64,000 nucleotides of DNA from Paraburkholderia sp. BL25I1N1. GTDB taxonomy: Bacteria > Pseudomonadota > Gammaproteobacteria > Burkholderiales > Burkholderiaceae. Position 1 is the stretch's first letter; every line of letters begins with the position of its first letter. The notes beneath the pieces are model-generated. The model saw only the letters and a list, made by a program, of their open reading frames with translations, was not told where the DNA came from and ran no database searches. The translations under genes were made by a program, and so were the position numbers. Positions 16,613 through 28,275 of the stretch are shown here, piece after piece. The stretch covers positions 62,001 through 126,000 of the forward strand of contig NZ_PVZB01000011.1 in the NCBI RefSeq assembly GCF_003002025.1. The letters run 5' to 3'.

Positions 16613-19468
16613 TCACCCGCGCGGCACGCCATCCTCCACCAACACCGCAACCGGCATTGCACCCAGCGCATCGCGCAGATACAGCAGACCGTTTTCATCG
16701 ACCTTCGGCGCAGCGGGACTCAACCAGTCGAATAGCGCTCTCGCGGACAAATCCGACGGCATCTCCAGCGCGGTGTCTTCCCATTTCGCCGGCTCGACCA
16801 TCGGCAGGTCACTGTCCTCGCCGAGCAATCCAGCCGCGAGCCGGCTCGCCACCACCACGGCCCACGCATTGCCATGCCGCCGCGCAAACGCGATCACGCT
16901 CGACGCGTGCTTGCCGCGCACCGCAAGCGGCAGATACTCGCTCTGACTCAGCAATTCCGGCAAATGCGCTCGCAACGCGAGCACGCGCTGCACCACCGCG
17001 AGCTTCACTCGTCCATCGCGCCAGCTCGGCAAGAATTCCGACGGCGGCGTTTGCACGAGCCACGCCTCGCGTTTGGCGAAATCGACGGGCCGGCGATTGT
17101 CCGGATCGACCAGACTGAAATCCCACAACTCGGTGCCCTGATAAAGATCGGGAATCCCAGGCGATGCCAGCCGCAGAACCGTCTGCTGCAAACTGTTGAG
17201 CGCACCGGCACGCCCGATTCGCGCAACGAACGCGGACAACTCCTTCAAGAAACCGTCGCGCCGTTGCGGCGCGAGGATGTCGAACAGGAAATCGCGACAG
17301 GCGGCCTCGTACGCTTCGTCGGGTGCGAGCCAGTTGGTTTGCAGCTTGGCTTCGCGCAGCGCCTTCAACTGCCATTGCGCGACGCGCTCGGCCAGCTCCT
17401 TTACGCCGGCTTCGTCGTCGGGTCGCAGATCCGGGGGCCAGCAGCCCACCAGCGTTTGATAGAGCATCGCTTCGGCGGCGGGGCCGGGCGCCCAGTCGTA
17501 GCTCGTGTCCTGGCCGACGCTGCTGACGGAATTGCCGTCGAGCGCGCGCCGCTGCGGCGCATTCAATGTGGACCACGCGCGCAACGTCGCGCTCCAGTCG
17601 CGCGCAATCTCGCTCAAGACGGCAAGCCGTGCGCGCACGTCTTCGCCACGTTTGTGATCGTGCGTGGCGGTCGCGAGCATGGCGTGAGGGAAGCGCTGCG
17701 AGCGCTCCAGATTTGCCGCATGAAACGCTTCGACCGACAACGCGAACTCGCCCGGGTCCGAGCCGACCTCGTTGCGCGACAACAGCCGGCCATAGCGATA
17801 GCACGCCGTATCCTCGACCGCCTTCGCGGCGACGGGCGCGGTCAACTGCGAAAACAACGTCTGCGCGGTGCGTCGCGCGGAACCGGCATGGCTCGGCGGC
17901 GCACCATTCTGGCCTTGCGGTAGCGTACCCCCGCGGCCGGACGGCGGCTCTTCGGCGCTGCCGCCGAGCCACGCGTTCACACGCTCGAGCGCGACGAGGT
18001 CCGCGCGCGAAAGTGTTTGTCGCGCGCCCTCCAAAGCCTGGTCGAAATAGACGTTATCCGTCGCGCTGCGCAGACCGTTCTGCGGATAGATTCGATACAC
18101 CGGGAAATGCACGACGAGTTCGGTCAGCACTCGCCGCAGCGTCGTGAAAGTAAAGTCGCGCGTGGCCAGCGAATCGCGTGCAATGCGATGCAGCGCGCGG
18201 GCCGCGCGGTCGAGTTCCGCCGAGAGATTTTCCGCGAGAATCTTGCGGCGCGCGACCAGCGCTTCGTCGGCAAAACGCGGGCTGCGGCCGGTCAGTTCGG
18301 TCCACGTTTGCGCGAGCGGTTCGGCGCCGGCGGGATCGTGCAGCAGCGCGCCCACGTCGCTCATGAAATCGTAGCCGGTCGTGCCGTCCACCGGCCAATC
18401 GTCACGCAACGGTTCGCCGCGTCCGAGAATCTTCTCGACCACCACATACGGCGTGGTGTCACGCAGTTCCGTTAGACGCTGCCGCAAACGCTGGCAGTAT
18501 TCACGCGGCTCCGCGAGGCCGTCGACGTGATCGATACGCAGGCCGTCCACCACGCCTTCCTGGTACAGACGGAAGGGCAGCGCATGCACGGCCTCGAACA
18601 CTTCGGGCCGTTCCACGCGCACACCGGCGAGCGTCGAGATGTCGAAGAAGCGCCGCCAGTTCACCTCGTCGGACGCGGTGCGCCACCACGCCAGGCGAAA
18701 GTGTTGGCGCTCGATCAGCCGATGCAGACGGTCACGCGTCACCGGGTCGTCCGGAGAATACGCCTGCAGCGCGATCTCGATCGCCGAGTCACCGTTTTGC
18801 GCGACGAATTCGCGCAGCATGTCGCGACCTTCGGCAGCGCGCGCATGATCGTTGGGCTGCGTCGTGAGCCCATGGAAGCGCTCGGCGAGCGCGTTGAGAT
18901 CGGAGCGGTCGGCGCTTTGCAGGATCGACGCGTAATCGGTCGGGCAGACCGGAAACACGTGCGGGCCGTAGCCGATGTAAAAGCGCCCAATGTCGGCCGC
19001 GAAATGCAGCGCGATGCGGCCCGCCGCGAGTTCCTCGCCGTACGCCGCGCCGAGCGTGGGCAGCAGCACCTTGCCGCGCAAAGCGGGATCGGGCGAATGC
19101 CAGTCCACGTCGAAATGGCGCGCATAGGCGCTATGGCGGCCCCATTCGAGAATATCGAGCCACCACGCGTTGCTCGATCCGCCGACGCCCATATGGTTGG
19201 GCACCGTGTCGATGATCAGCCCCATGTTGTGCGCGCGCAGTTTGTCGACGAGGCGTTTCAAACCCGCCTCGCCGCCGCATTCGGCGCTGACCTGCGTGTA
19301 GTCGACGGTGTCGTAGCCGTGCATCGAGCCCGGCTCGGCCGTCGTGATGGGCGACGCGTACACGTGGCTGATGCCGAGCGCGGCGAAGTAGTCGACGTGC
19401 TTTGCGGCATCGTCGAAGGTAAAGCCTCGATGAAACTGGAGGCGAAGCGTGGAGCGCGGGACGGTCAT
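16613..19468 (-). CDS. treY: Maltooligosyl trehalose synthase
   Basis: TreY rearranges the reducing-end alpha-1,4 bond of maltodextrins to alpha,alpha-1,1, giving maltooligosyl trehalose for TreZ. The 951-residue GH13 protein shows the family motifs DTVPNHMGVG near residue 85, VDGLRIDHVDGL near 300 (catalytic Asp), and VVEKILG near 340 (catalytic Glu). A sub-domain insertion typical of TreY follows. Its ATG overlaps the malQ stop (ATGA), and it is the last gene of the operon. Cytoplasmic. Confidence 0.96.
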   Translation of the reverse strand: MTVPRSTLRLQFHRGFTFDDAAKHVDYFAALGISHVYASPITTAEPGSMHGYDTVDYTQVSAECGGEAGLKRLVDKLRAHNMGLIIDTVPNHMGVGGSSNAWWLDILEWGRHSAYARHFDVDWHSPDPALRGKVLLPTLGAAYGEELAAGRIALHFAADIGRFYIGYGPHVFPVCPTDYASILQSADRSDLNALAERFHGLTTQPNDHARAAEGRDMLREFVAQNGDSAIEIALQAYSPDDPVTRDRLHRLIERQHFRLAWWRTASDEVNWRRFFDISTLAGVRVERPEVFEAVHALPFRLYQEGVVDGLRIDHVDGLAEPREYCQRLRQRLTELRDTTPYVVVEKILGRGEPLRDDWPVDGTTGYDFMSDVGALLHDPAGAEPLAQTWTELTGRSPRFADEALVARRKILAENLSAELDRAARALHRIARDSLATRDFTFTTLRRVLTELVVHFPVYRIYPQNGLRSATDNVYFDQALEGARQTLSRADLVALERVNAWLGGSAEEPPSGRGGTLPQGQNGAPPSHAGSARRTAQTLFSQLTAPVAAKAVEDTACYRYGRLLSRNEVGSDPGEFALSVEAFHAANLERSQRFPHAMLATATHDHKRGEDVRARLAVLSEIARDWSATLRAWSTLNAPQRRALDGNSVSSVGQDTSYDWAPGPAAEAMLYQTLVGCWPPDLRPDDEAGVKELAERVAQWQLKALREAKLQTNWLAPDEAYEAACRDFLFDILAPQRRDGFLKELSAFVARIGRAGALNSLQQTVLRLASPGIPDLYQGTELWDFSLVDPDNRRPVDFAKREAWLVQTPPSEFLPSWRDGRVKLAVVQRVLALRAHLPELLSQSEYLPLAVRGKHASSVIAFARRHGNAWAVVVASRLAAGLLGEDSDLPMVEPAKWEDTALEMPSDLSARALFDWLSPAAPKVDENGLLYLRDALGAMPVAVLVEDGVPRG

Positions 19469-21675
19469 GGCGTATCAGGCTCCGAAGAAGCATTGGAAGA
19501 AGGAACTGGCGCGGTCGCGGCGCGGCGCGCGCGATCGACCGCGAGCAGCCGGTCGCAGAACGCGTCGTCTTCGAATAGTTCGTCGATCGGCACGCTCACG
19601 CGGCGGCGCCAGTTCGGATGTTCGTCGATCGAGCCGGGCAGATTCGGCTGCTCGACTTGCGCGAGCAAATCCTCGAGCGGAAACGTCACCAGCGGGCCGG
19701 GCGTCGCGGCAACGAAGGCGAGCGCTTCGTCCACGGGCGCGCGGTCGGGCGGCGGCGCGGGCACATCAGGCGCGGCCACGCCCGCCAGTTGGAAAGCTCG
19801 CCACAACTCGGCGCGATCTTTCGCGCGCTCTTCCTGAGCGGCTTCTTCAGGATCGCGGCCGTCGGCGCGCGCCATCGTCTGGCCGATCTTGTTGCGCCAT
19901 GTGATGTCGCTGCCGCGCCACCAACCGGCGACTGTCGGCAGATCGTGCGTGGTCGTGGTGCCGACCGCATTGCGGTCCCAAGCCGAGGGCGGCTTGAATC
20001 CTTTGCCGTCGTGCGCGCCCTCAAACCACAGCACGCGAATGCCGGCGATGCCGTGCTCCTCGAGCCGCTCGCGAAAACCCGGCGGCACCGTGCCGAGATC
20101 TTCGCCGATCACGATCGCGCGATGCCGCCACGATTCGAGCGCGATCAGCCGCAGCAGGTCTTCGAGCGGGTAGCGCAGGTACGCGCCGTTACGCGCGCTT
20201 TCGCCTTCCGGCACAAGCCACAGCCGCCGCAAGCCGAGAATGTGATCGATGCGGATGCCGCCGGCGTGCGCGAACGCCGCGCGCAACATGTCGATGAACG
20301 CGGAGAAGCCCTGCGTGCGCATGGCGCGCGGCGAGAACGTGGTGAGTCCCCATGCCTGACCGGCCTGGTTGAACAGATCCGGCGGCGCGCCGACCGATAC
20401 GCCTTGCAGCATGTCGTCGCGATACGACCATGCATGACTGCCGGCGCTATCGCAGCCCACCGCGAGATCGGCGATCAGGCCGACGGCCATGCCGGCATCG
20501 CGCGCCGCATGTTGCGCGTGCGACAAACCCTTGGCGGCCAGCCATTGCAGGAACAGATGGAAATCGACCTCGTGACGGTTGCTCTCGGCGAAAGCTTCGA
20601 CTTCCGGGCTGCGCGGATCACGCAATGCCTCGGGCCAGTTGCGCCAATGTCCATTGCCGCCCTCTTGCGAGAGTTGCGCCGCCTGCAACGCTTCGAAGCG
20701 CGCGTGGTCTTCGAGCGCGCGCCCGGCGCGTTCGCAGAAGCCGTGAAACTCCAGCGCGCGCGGCGTGTTTTGCGCGCGTTCGTGTTCGCAGAATTGCTCA
20801 TACAGCGCGCGCAAGACCTTCAGCTTCAGCACGACCGCGTTCGGCCAGTCGATCAGCGGCAAGCGTTCGAGTTTCGACCACGCCTCGCCAGCCTGGGCGG
20901 CTTCGAGCGCGGCGTGGGCCGCGTCCGCGCCGAACACAGCGGCGGGATCGATATGCGTGACGTTCAGCCACAAACGCGACGACGGCGAATACGGGCTGAA
21001 GCGCTCCGGCTCCGCGCTGAACATCGCATGCGTCGGACTGACGGCGAGCGCGTGCGCGCCACGCTTCGCGCTTTCCACGGCGATTTGAGAGAGCGCCGAA
21101 TAGTCGCCGATGCCGCCGTCGCCGGCGCGGCGCAAGCCGTACAACTGCGCGGCGATGCCCCAAAGCGGCGGCGCGGGCGTGTTATCGCCGCCCGCGTCGT
21201 CGTGCAGCGTGCGCCAGGCGTCGGCGACCGTGTAGCAGCGCGGCGGCGCCACAGCCAGCGTGATGCGTTGTTCGTGGATCACGAGCGTGTGATAGCCCGC
21301 TTCGTCGATCGGTGCGAGTAAGGCTTCTTCGCCTTTGGGCGCTGTGAACCGGCCGTCGATGATCGAGCCGCTTTCCAGTTCGATCCGATAGTGGCTGCCG
21401 GATTTGATCGCCGCAATGGGCAAGGCGATGCCGCGCCCGACTTCCGCGGTCATCAGCGGCGGCAGTTTACGGCCCGACAATTCGGCTTCCAGTGCGGCGG
21501 CGCTGTGGCGGATTTCCGTTGCGTTGCCGCACGGCAATCCCATCCGTTCGAGCAGTACGGTAAGTGTGCTTTCGGGCACTCGCTGCGTCGTATGGTGCGC
21601 ATCCTGCCATTCCACCTCGAAGCCGGCGCGCGAGGCGAGAGTGACGATCGTGTCGTGAGGGCGTCGGGTAGTCAC
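19465..21675 (-). CDS. malQ: 4-alpha-glucanotransferase (amylomaltase)
   Basis: MalQ (GH77) disproportionates maltodextrins, moving glucan segments between chains. I start at GTG 21675, which overlaps the treZ stop as GTGA; the frame is open upstream to 21750 but only as a shadow of treZ. The 736-residue product has an N-terminal extension of the long MalQ type, then ADLAVGCDSAGSHAW, GGIRIDHILGLRRLW (nucleophile Asp), VIGEDLGTVP (acid/base Glu) and THDLPTVAGWW. It sits between treZ and treY and can trim or extend the chains that TreY uses. Confidence 0.95.
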   Translation of the reverse strand: MTTRRPHDTIVTLASRAGFEVEWQDAHHTTQRVPESTLTVLLERMGLPCGNATEIRHSAAALEAELSGRKLPPLMTAEVGRGIALPIAAIKSGSHYRIELESGSIIDGRFTAPKGEEALLAPIDEAGYHTLVIHEQRITLAVAPPRCYTVADAWRTLHDDAGGDNTPAPPLWGIAAQLYGLRRAGDGGIGDYSALSQIAVESAKRGAHALAVSPTHAMFSAEPERFSPYSPSSRLWLNVTHIDPAAVFGADAAHAALEAAQAGEAWSKLERLPLIDWPNAVVLKLKVLRALYEQFCEHERAQNTPRALEFHGFCERAGRALEDHARFEALQAAQLSQEGGNGHWRNWPEALRDPRSPEVEAFAESNRHEVDFHLFLQWLAAKGLSHAQHAARDAGMAVGLIADLAVGCDSAGSHAWSYRDDMLQGVSVGAPPDLFNQAGQAWGLTTFSPRAMRTQGFSAFIDMLRAAFAHAGGIRIDHILGLRRLWLVPEGESARNGAYLRYPLEDLLRLIALESWRHRAIVIGEDLGTVPPGFRERLEEHGIAGIRVLWFEGAHDGKGFKPPSAWDRNAVGTTTTHDLPTVAGWWRGSDITWRNKIGQTMARADGRDPEEAAQEERAKDRAELWRAFQLAGVAAPDVPAPPPDRAPVDEALAFVAATPGPLVTFPLEDLLAQVEQPNLPGSIDEHPNWRRRVSVPIDELFEDDAFCDRLLAVDRARRAATAPVPSSNASSEPDTP

Positions 21676-23594
21676 GCGTGGCGCTCCTGTTGTCCCGCGA
21701 CGCGAGCGTCGTGGCCGATGGCGTAGCCGCAGACGTCGCCCGTCAACCATGCGACGAACGCATGCGGCGGCAACACGTTGACTTCGACCTGCTCGCGGGC
21801 GCGCGGCGGCGTTTCGAAAATCACCTTGCCGGCGGGAATCTCAATGCACGCCACGCTCTCTTTCGAGAGGTTCAGCGCGACCGATAACGTCTCTCCGTCG
21901 CAGAGTTTCCAGCGCGCGATCAGCGCATTGGCGTCGCCGCCATTCGCCGCGGTCAGCACGGTCGCGCAGCACGACTTGCTGTGTTGCAGGCGCGGCGTGA
22001 TCAGCTTGGCGCGCACGGCAAGCGCGGACTTGTAGAAGTGCATCCACTCGAGCCGGTCTTTCGCTTCATCGCTGTCCTGCTTCGCCGCATCGTGCGACAT
22101 CGGCGGCGATGAGGCCTCGAACGTCTTGACGTCATTTGGATCGGGAATCTGGGCGCGGCGTTTCTCGTCGCTGAACGAAGAAAAGCGCGCGAATTCGCGG
22201 CGGCGTCCTTCGCGGACCGCGTCGGCGAGATCGCCGCTGTAGTCGGTGAAAAACAGGAACGGTTGCGTCGAGCCGTATTCCTCGTCCATGAAAAGCAGCG
22301 GGATTTGCGGCGACAGCAGCAGCAGGCCGGTGGCGGCGCGCAAGGCATCGTCCGAGGTCAGCTTGCGCAGACGCTCGCCGAACGCGCGGTTGCCGATCTG
22401 ATCGTGGTTCTGCAGGAACATCACGAACGACGTGGGCGGCAAATGACCGCTTGCTTCGCCACGCGGCTTGCCGTCGTGAATCGGCGACGGGTCGCCTTGA
22501 TACGCAAAGCCTTCCGACAGCACGCGCGCAAGGCGCCGGATCGGCTGGTCTTCGTACGCGTGGTAATAGCCTTCAGTTTCGCCGGTCAGCAGCACGTGCA
22601 GGGTATTGTGCGCGTCGTCGTTCCATTGCGCGTCGAAATGCGTTTCCAGCAGGCTCGCGCTGTTGTGCTCGTTTTCCAGCACCAGATGCACGTGCCGGCC
22701 ATGCTGCACTTTGGCGCGGATATGGTCGGATAATTCGCGCAGCCACGCGTGGTTGTCGATGGCGTGCACCGCGTCGAAACGCAGCCCGTCGAGCCGATAT
22801 TCGTTGATCCAGTAGACGGCATTATCCGTGAAGAAGTCGCTCACTTCGTTGCGCTCGAAATCGATCGCCGGGCCCCACGGTGTATGCGTGCCTTCGCGGA
22901 AAAAAGAGCGGGCGTATTCATGCAGATAATTGCCGTCCGGGCCGAAGTGGTTGTAGACCACGTCGAGAAACACCATCAGGCCGAGGCCATGCGCGGTGTC
23001 GATCAACGCTTTCAACTCTTCGGGGCGGCCGTAAGCGGAATCGGGCGCATACGGCAACACGCCGTCATAGCCCCAATTGTGTTTGCCGGGAAAGTCGTTC
23101 AACGGCATCAATTCGACGGCGGTGACGCCGAGCGCGGCGAGTTCCGGCAGCCGCTTTTGCACGCCTGCATAACCGCCCATTGCGCCGACGTGCAACTCGT
23201 ACAACACCGTTTCTTCCCAAGGCCGGCCGTGCCAGTTCGTATGTTCCCAACGATACGCACGCGGATCGATGACTTCGCTCGGCCCATGCACGTCTTGCGG
23301 CTGAAAACGCGACGCCGGATCGGGCACCGCGTGCTCGCCATCCAGCCGGAAGCGGTAGAGGGTGCCCGCGCCGCTGTCGACGCTCGCTTCGAACCAGCCG
23401 TTGCCGGCGGGCGTCATATCGTGCGCGCCTTGCGCGGGGCCGTTTTCGATTTCCACCTGAACGCGTTGACAGGAAGGCGCCCAGAAGCGAAATCGCGTGC
23501 GCGGCTTCGCGCCCGTCGCGCCTAGCAGCTGCGCGCCGAACGGCAAACAATGCGCGTGATGATGCGCATGAGGATCAATCGGACTTTCGGACAT
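21672..23594 (-). CDS. treZ: Maltooligosyl trehalose trehalohydrolase
   Basis: TreZ releases trehalose from maltooligosyl trehalose made by TreY. The 640-residue GH13 protein has an N-terminal CBM48-like domain (TRFRFWAPSCQRVQVEIENG), then MVFLDVVYNHFGPDGNY, YRLDGLRFDAVHAI (nucleophile Asp), LVLENEHN (acid/base Glu) and FLQNHDQIGNRAFGER. It overlaps malQ and lies 140 bases after glgX. The closest lookalike is the branching enzyme; FLQNHDQIGN and the treYZ context favour TreZ. Confidence 0.95.
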   Translation of the reverse strand: MSESPIDPHAHHHAHCLPFGAQLLGATGAKPRTRFRFWAPSCQRVQVEIENGPAQGAHDMTPAGNGWFEASVDSGAGTLYRFRLDGEHAVPDPASRFQPQDVHGPSEVIDPRAYRWEHTNWHGRPWEETVLYELHVGAMGGYAGVQKRLPELAALGVTAVELMPLNDFPGKHNWGYDGVLPYAPDSAYGRPEELKALIDTAHGLGLMVFLDVVYNHFGPDGNYLHEYARSFFREGTHTPWGPAIDFERNEVSDFFTDNAVYWINEYRLDGLRFDAVHAIDNHAWLRELSDHIRAKVQHGRHVHLVLENEHNSASLLETHFDAQWNDDAHNTLHVLLTGETEGYYHAYEDQPIRRLARVLSEGFAYQGDPSPIHDGKPRGEASGHLPPTSFVMFLQNHDQIGNRAFGERLRKLTSDDALRAATGLLLLSPQIPLLFMDEEYGSTQPFLFFTDYSGDLADAVREGRRREFARFSSFSDEKRRAQIPDPNDVKTFEASSPPMSHDAAKQDSDEAKDRLEWMHFYKSALAVRAKLITPRLQHSKSCCATVLTAANGGDANALIARWKLCDGETLSVALNLSKESVACIEIPAGKVIFETPPRAREQVEVNVLPPHAFVAWLTGDVCGYAIGHDARVAGQQERHA

Positions 23595-23734
23595 GATTCG
23601 TCACCATTCAGTTTTTGCTTTCGAGCCGCGTGTTACACGTCGCTTGCGCCGGCGCTGCCAGAGACACACGCAACACGTACGACGACAACGCGTAATAACG
23701 CAGCCCGCATGCTGTCGGGTCGCGGCGCCGCCGC

Positions 23735-25954
<2,220 letters not shown>

Positions 25955-26064
25955 GATTCCCCTTCCTTGTTCTGATTGTTGAACGCGATCGTGGGTCTTC
26001 ATGCAACGAGCGCGCGGCGCGAAGAATTCGCATGCCGCGCGCTCGCTTCACCGCCCGTCCTTCT

Positions 26065-28275
26065 CTAGTCCGCGCGCAATACGATCGTTGCAAGCGGCGG
26101 CAGCGTTAGCGAAGCGGAATGCGGCCAGCCGTGACTCGATTGTTCGTCGGTATGGATCAGGCCACCGTTGCCCATGTTCGACCCGCCATACACGCCGGCG
26201 TCCGTATTGAGCACTTCCGACCAGCGTCCGCCGCGCGGCATGCCGATCCGGTAACCGACCCGCGGCACCGGTGTCATATTGCAGACTACGACCAGTTCGC
26301 GGCCGGCGCCATCGGTGCGGCGATAGGCGAACACGCTGTTGCCGCTGTCGTCGCCGATCAGCCACTCGAAGCCGCCCGGCTCGCAATCGAGCAGATACAG
26401 CGCGGGCTCTTCGCTATACAGCCGGTTCAGGTCGCGCACCAGCTTTTGCACGCCATGGTGGTTCGGATCGTCGAGCAGATGCCAATGCGGCGACGTATCG
26501 TGGTCGAACTCCGCCAACTGGCCGAATTCGCCGCCCATGAATAGCAGCTTCTTGCCGGGATGCGTCCACATGAAGCCGAAATACGCGCGCAGGTTGGCGA
26601 ACTTCTGCCACCTGTCGCCGGGCATCTTGCCGAGCAGCGAGCCCTTGCCGTGCACCACTTCGTCGTGCGAGAGCGGCAGCACGAAGCGCTCCGAGTACGC
26701 GTACACCATCCCGAACGTCAGCATGTGGTGATGGTATTGGCGGTAGACCGGATCTTCCTCCATGTAGTGCAGCGTATCGTGCATCCAGCCCATGTTCCAC
26801 TTGAACTGGAAGCCGAGACCACCGTCTTCGACGCGCGCCGTCACGCCCGGCCATGCGGTCGATTCCTCGGCGATCGTGATCGCGCCTGGCACGCCTGGCA
26901 CATAACCGACTTCGTGATTCAGGCGCTTGAGGAACGCAATCGATTCGAGGTTTTCGCGGCCGCCGTAAATATTCGGCACCCACTCGTCGGCGGCGCGCGA
27001 ATAGTCGCGATACAACATCGACGCGACCGCGTCCACGCGCAGACCGTCAACGTGATAGCGCTTCAGCCACGCCAGCCCCGAAGCAACCAGGAACGCGCTC
27101 ACCTCGTTGCGGCCGAGGTTGTAGATCATCGTGTTCCAGTCCTGGTGATAGCCTTCGCGTGGGTCCGCGTGCTCGTAGAGCGGCGTACCGTCGAAGTCGA
27201 TCAGACCATGAGCGTCGTTCGGAAAGTGCGCCGGCACCCAGTCGAGAATCACGCCGAGTCCCGCTTCATGCGCCTTGTCGACGAATCTCGCGAACTGTTC
27301 GGGCTTGCCGAAGCGCGCCGACGGCGCGAACTGCCCGAGCGGCTGATAACCCCACGAACCGCCGAACGGGTGCTCGGCAATCGGCATGAACTCCACGTGC
27401 GTGAAGCCCATGCTTTTCACGTACGGAATCATGCGTTCCGCGAGTTCATCCCAATCAAGCCCGCGCTGACCTTGTTCCGCGACGCGCAGCCAGGACTCGG
27501 CATGCGCTTCGTAGATCGAGATTGGCGAGCGCGGCGTCTGCTTGCCGGCGCGCGACTGGATCCATTCGTGATCGGTCCACGGAAACTGCTCGATCTCGTC
27601 GACATGCGCGACGATGGACGCGGTGCCCGGCGGCTTCTCCGTTTGCATCGCGCAAGGATCGGCCTTCAGAGGTAACGGATGACCATCGCGCGAGAGCAGC
27701 TCGTATTTGTAGCGCGTACCCGGCCCGACACGCGGCACGAATAATTCCCACACGCCGGCCTGATGCCGCAGCCGCATCGGATGACGCCGGCCGTCCCATG
27801 CATTGAAGTCGCCCACCACCGAAACGCGCCGTGCGTTCGGCGCCCACACGGCGAAGCGCACGCCCGGCACGCCGTCGAATTCCATCGGGCGAGCGCCGAG
27901 ACATTCAAGCACCGCATAGGGATCGCCGCCGGCGAGCCGGCCAAGCGGCTCGTCGCCGAGAACCGGACCGAACGAATACGTGTCCTCGATTTCCTGCACC
28001 ACGCCATGCCAGTCGATCCGCAAACGGTACGGCGCCGCAGTCGTGACGCGGCCGGCAAACAGCCCCGGCCGCACTTGCTCGAGTTCGCCGAGCAGCGCAC
28101 CGTCGGCACGCGCAATCACGCTGACATGCGCGGCGTTCGGCAACAGCGCGCGTACCACGGGGCCGGCGTCCGTCTGATGCATCCCGAGTTGCGAGAAAGG
28201 ATCGGGGTGGCGCGCTTCGACGAGCGCGTCGATCTCGAGCGGTTGGAGGCCTACGGCCGGATCATGCTCACTCAT
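26065..28275 (-). CDS. glgB: 1,4-alpha-glucan branching enzyme
   Basis: GlgB cuts alpha-1,4 chains and rejoins them as alpha-1,6 branches. The start at ATG 28275 (MSEHDPAVGLQPLEIDALVE) overlaps the end of treS/mak by 8 bases; a longer in-frame reading to 28383 is a shadow. The 736-residue product has a GlgB N-terminal domain, CBM48 (FAVWAPNARRVSVVGDFNAW), and the GH13 core with VDGLRVDAVASMLYRDYSR (nucleophile) and ITIAEESTAWPGV (acid/base), plus LPLSHDEVVHGKGSL. It would branch the linear glucan made by GlgE. Confidence 0.97.
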   Translation of the reverse strand: MSEHDPAVGLQPLEIDALVEARHPDPFSQLGMHQTDAGPVVRALLPNAAHVSVIARADGALLGELEQVRPGLFAGRVTTAAPYRLRIDWHGVVQEIEDTYSFGPVLGDEPLGRLAGGDPYAVLECLGARPMEFDGVPGVRFAVWAPNARRVSVVGDFNAWDGRRHPMRLRHQAGVWELFVPRVGPGTRYKYELLSRDGHPLPLKADPCAMQTEKPPGTASIVAHVDEIEQFPWTDHEWIQSRAGKQTPRSPISIYEAHAESWLRVAEQGQRGLDWDELAERMIPYVKSMGFTHVEFMPIAEHPFGGSWGYQPLGQFAPSARFGKPEQFARFVDKAHEAGLGVILDWVPAHFPNDAHGLIDFDGTPLYEHADPREGYHQDWNTMIYNLGRNEVSAFLVASGLAWLKRYHVDGLRVDAVASMLYRDYSRAADEWVPNIYGGRENLESIAFLKRLNHEVGYVPGVPGAITIAEESTAWPGVTARVEDGGLGFQFKWNMGWMHDTLHYMEEDPVYRQYHHHMLTFGMVYAYSERFVLPLSHDEVVHGKGSLLGKMPGDRWQKFANLRAYFGFMWTHPGKKLLFMGGEFGQLAEFDHDTSPHWHLLDDPNHHGVQKLVRDLNRLYSEEPALYLLDCEPGGFEWLIGDDSGNSVFAYRRTDGAGRELVVVCNMTPVPRVGYRIGMPRGGRWSEVLNTDAGVYGGSNMGNGGLIHTDEQSSHGWPHSASLTLPPLATIVLRAD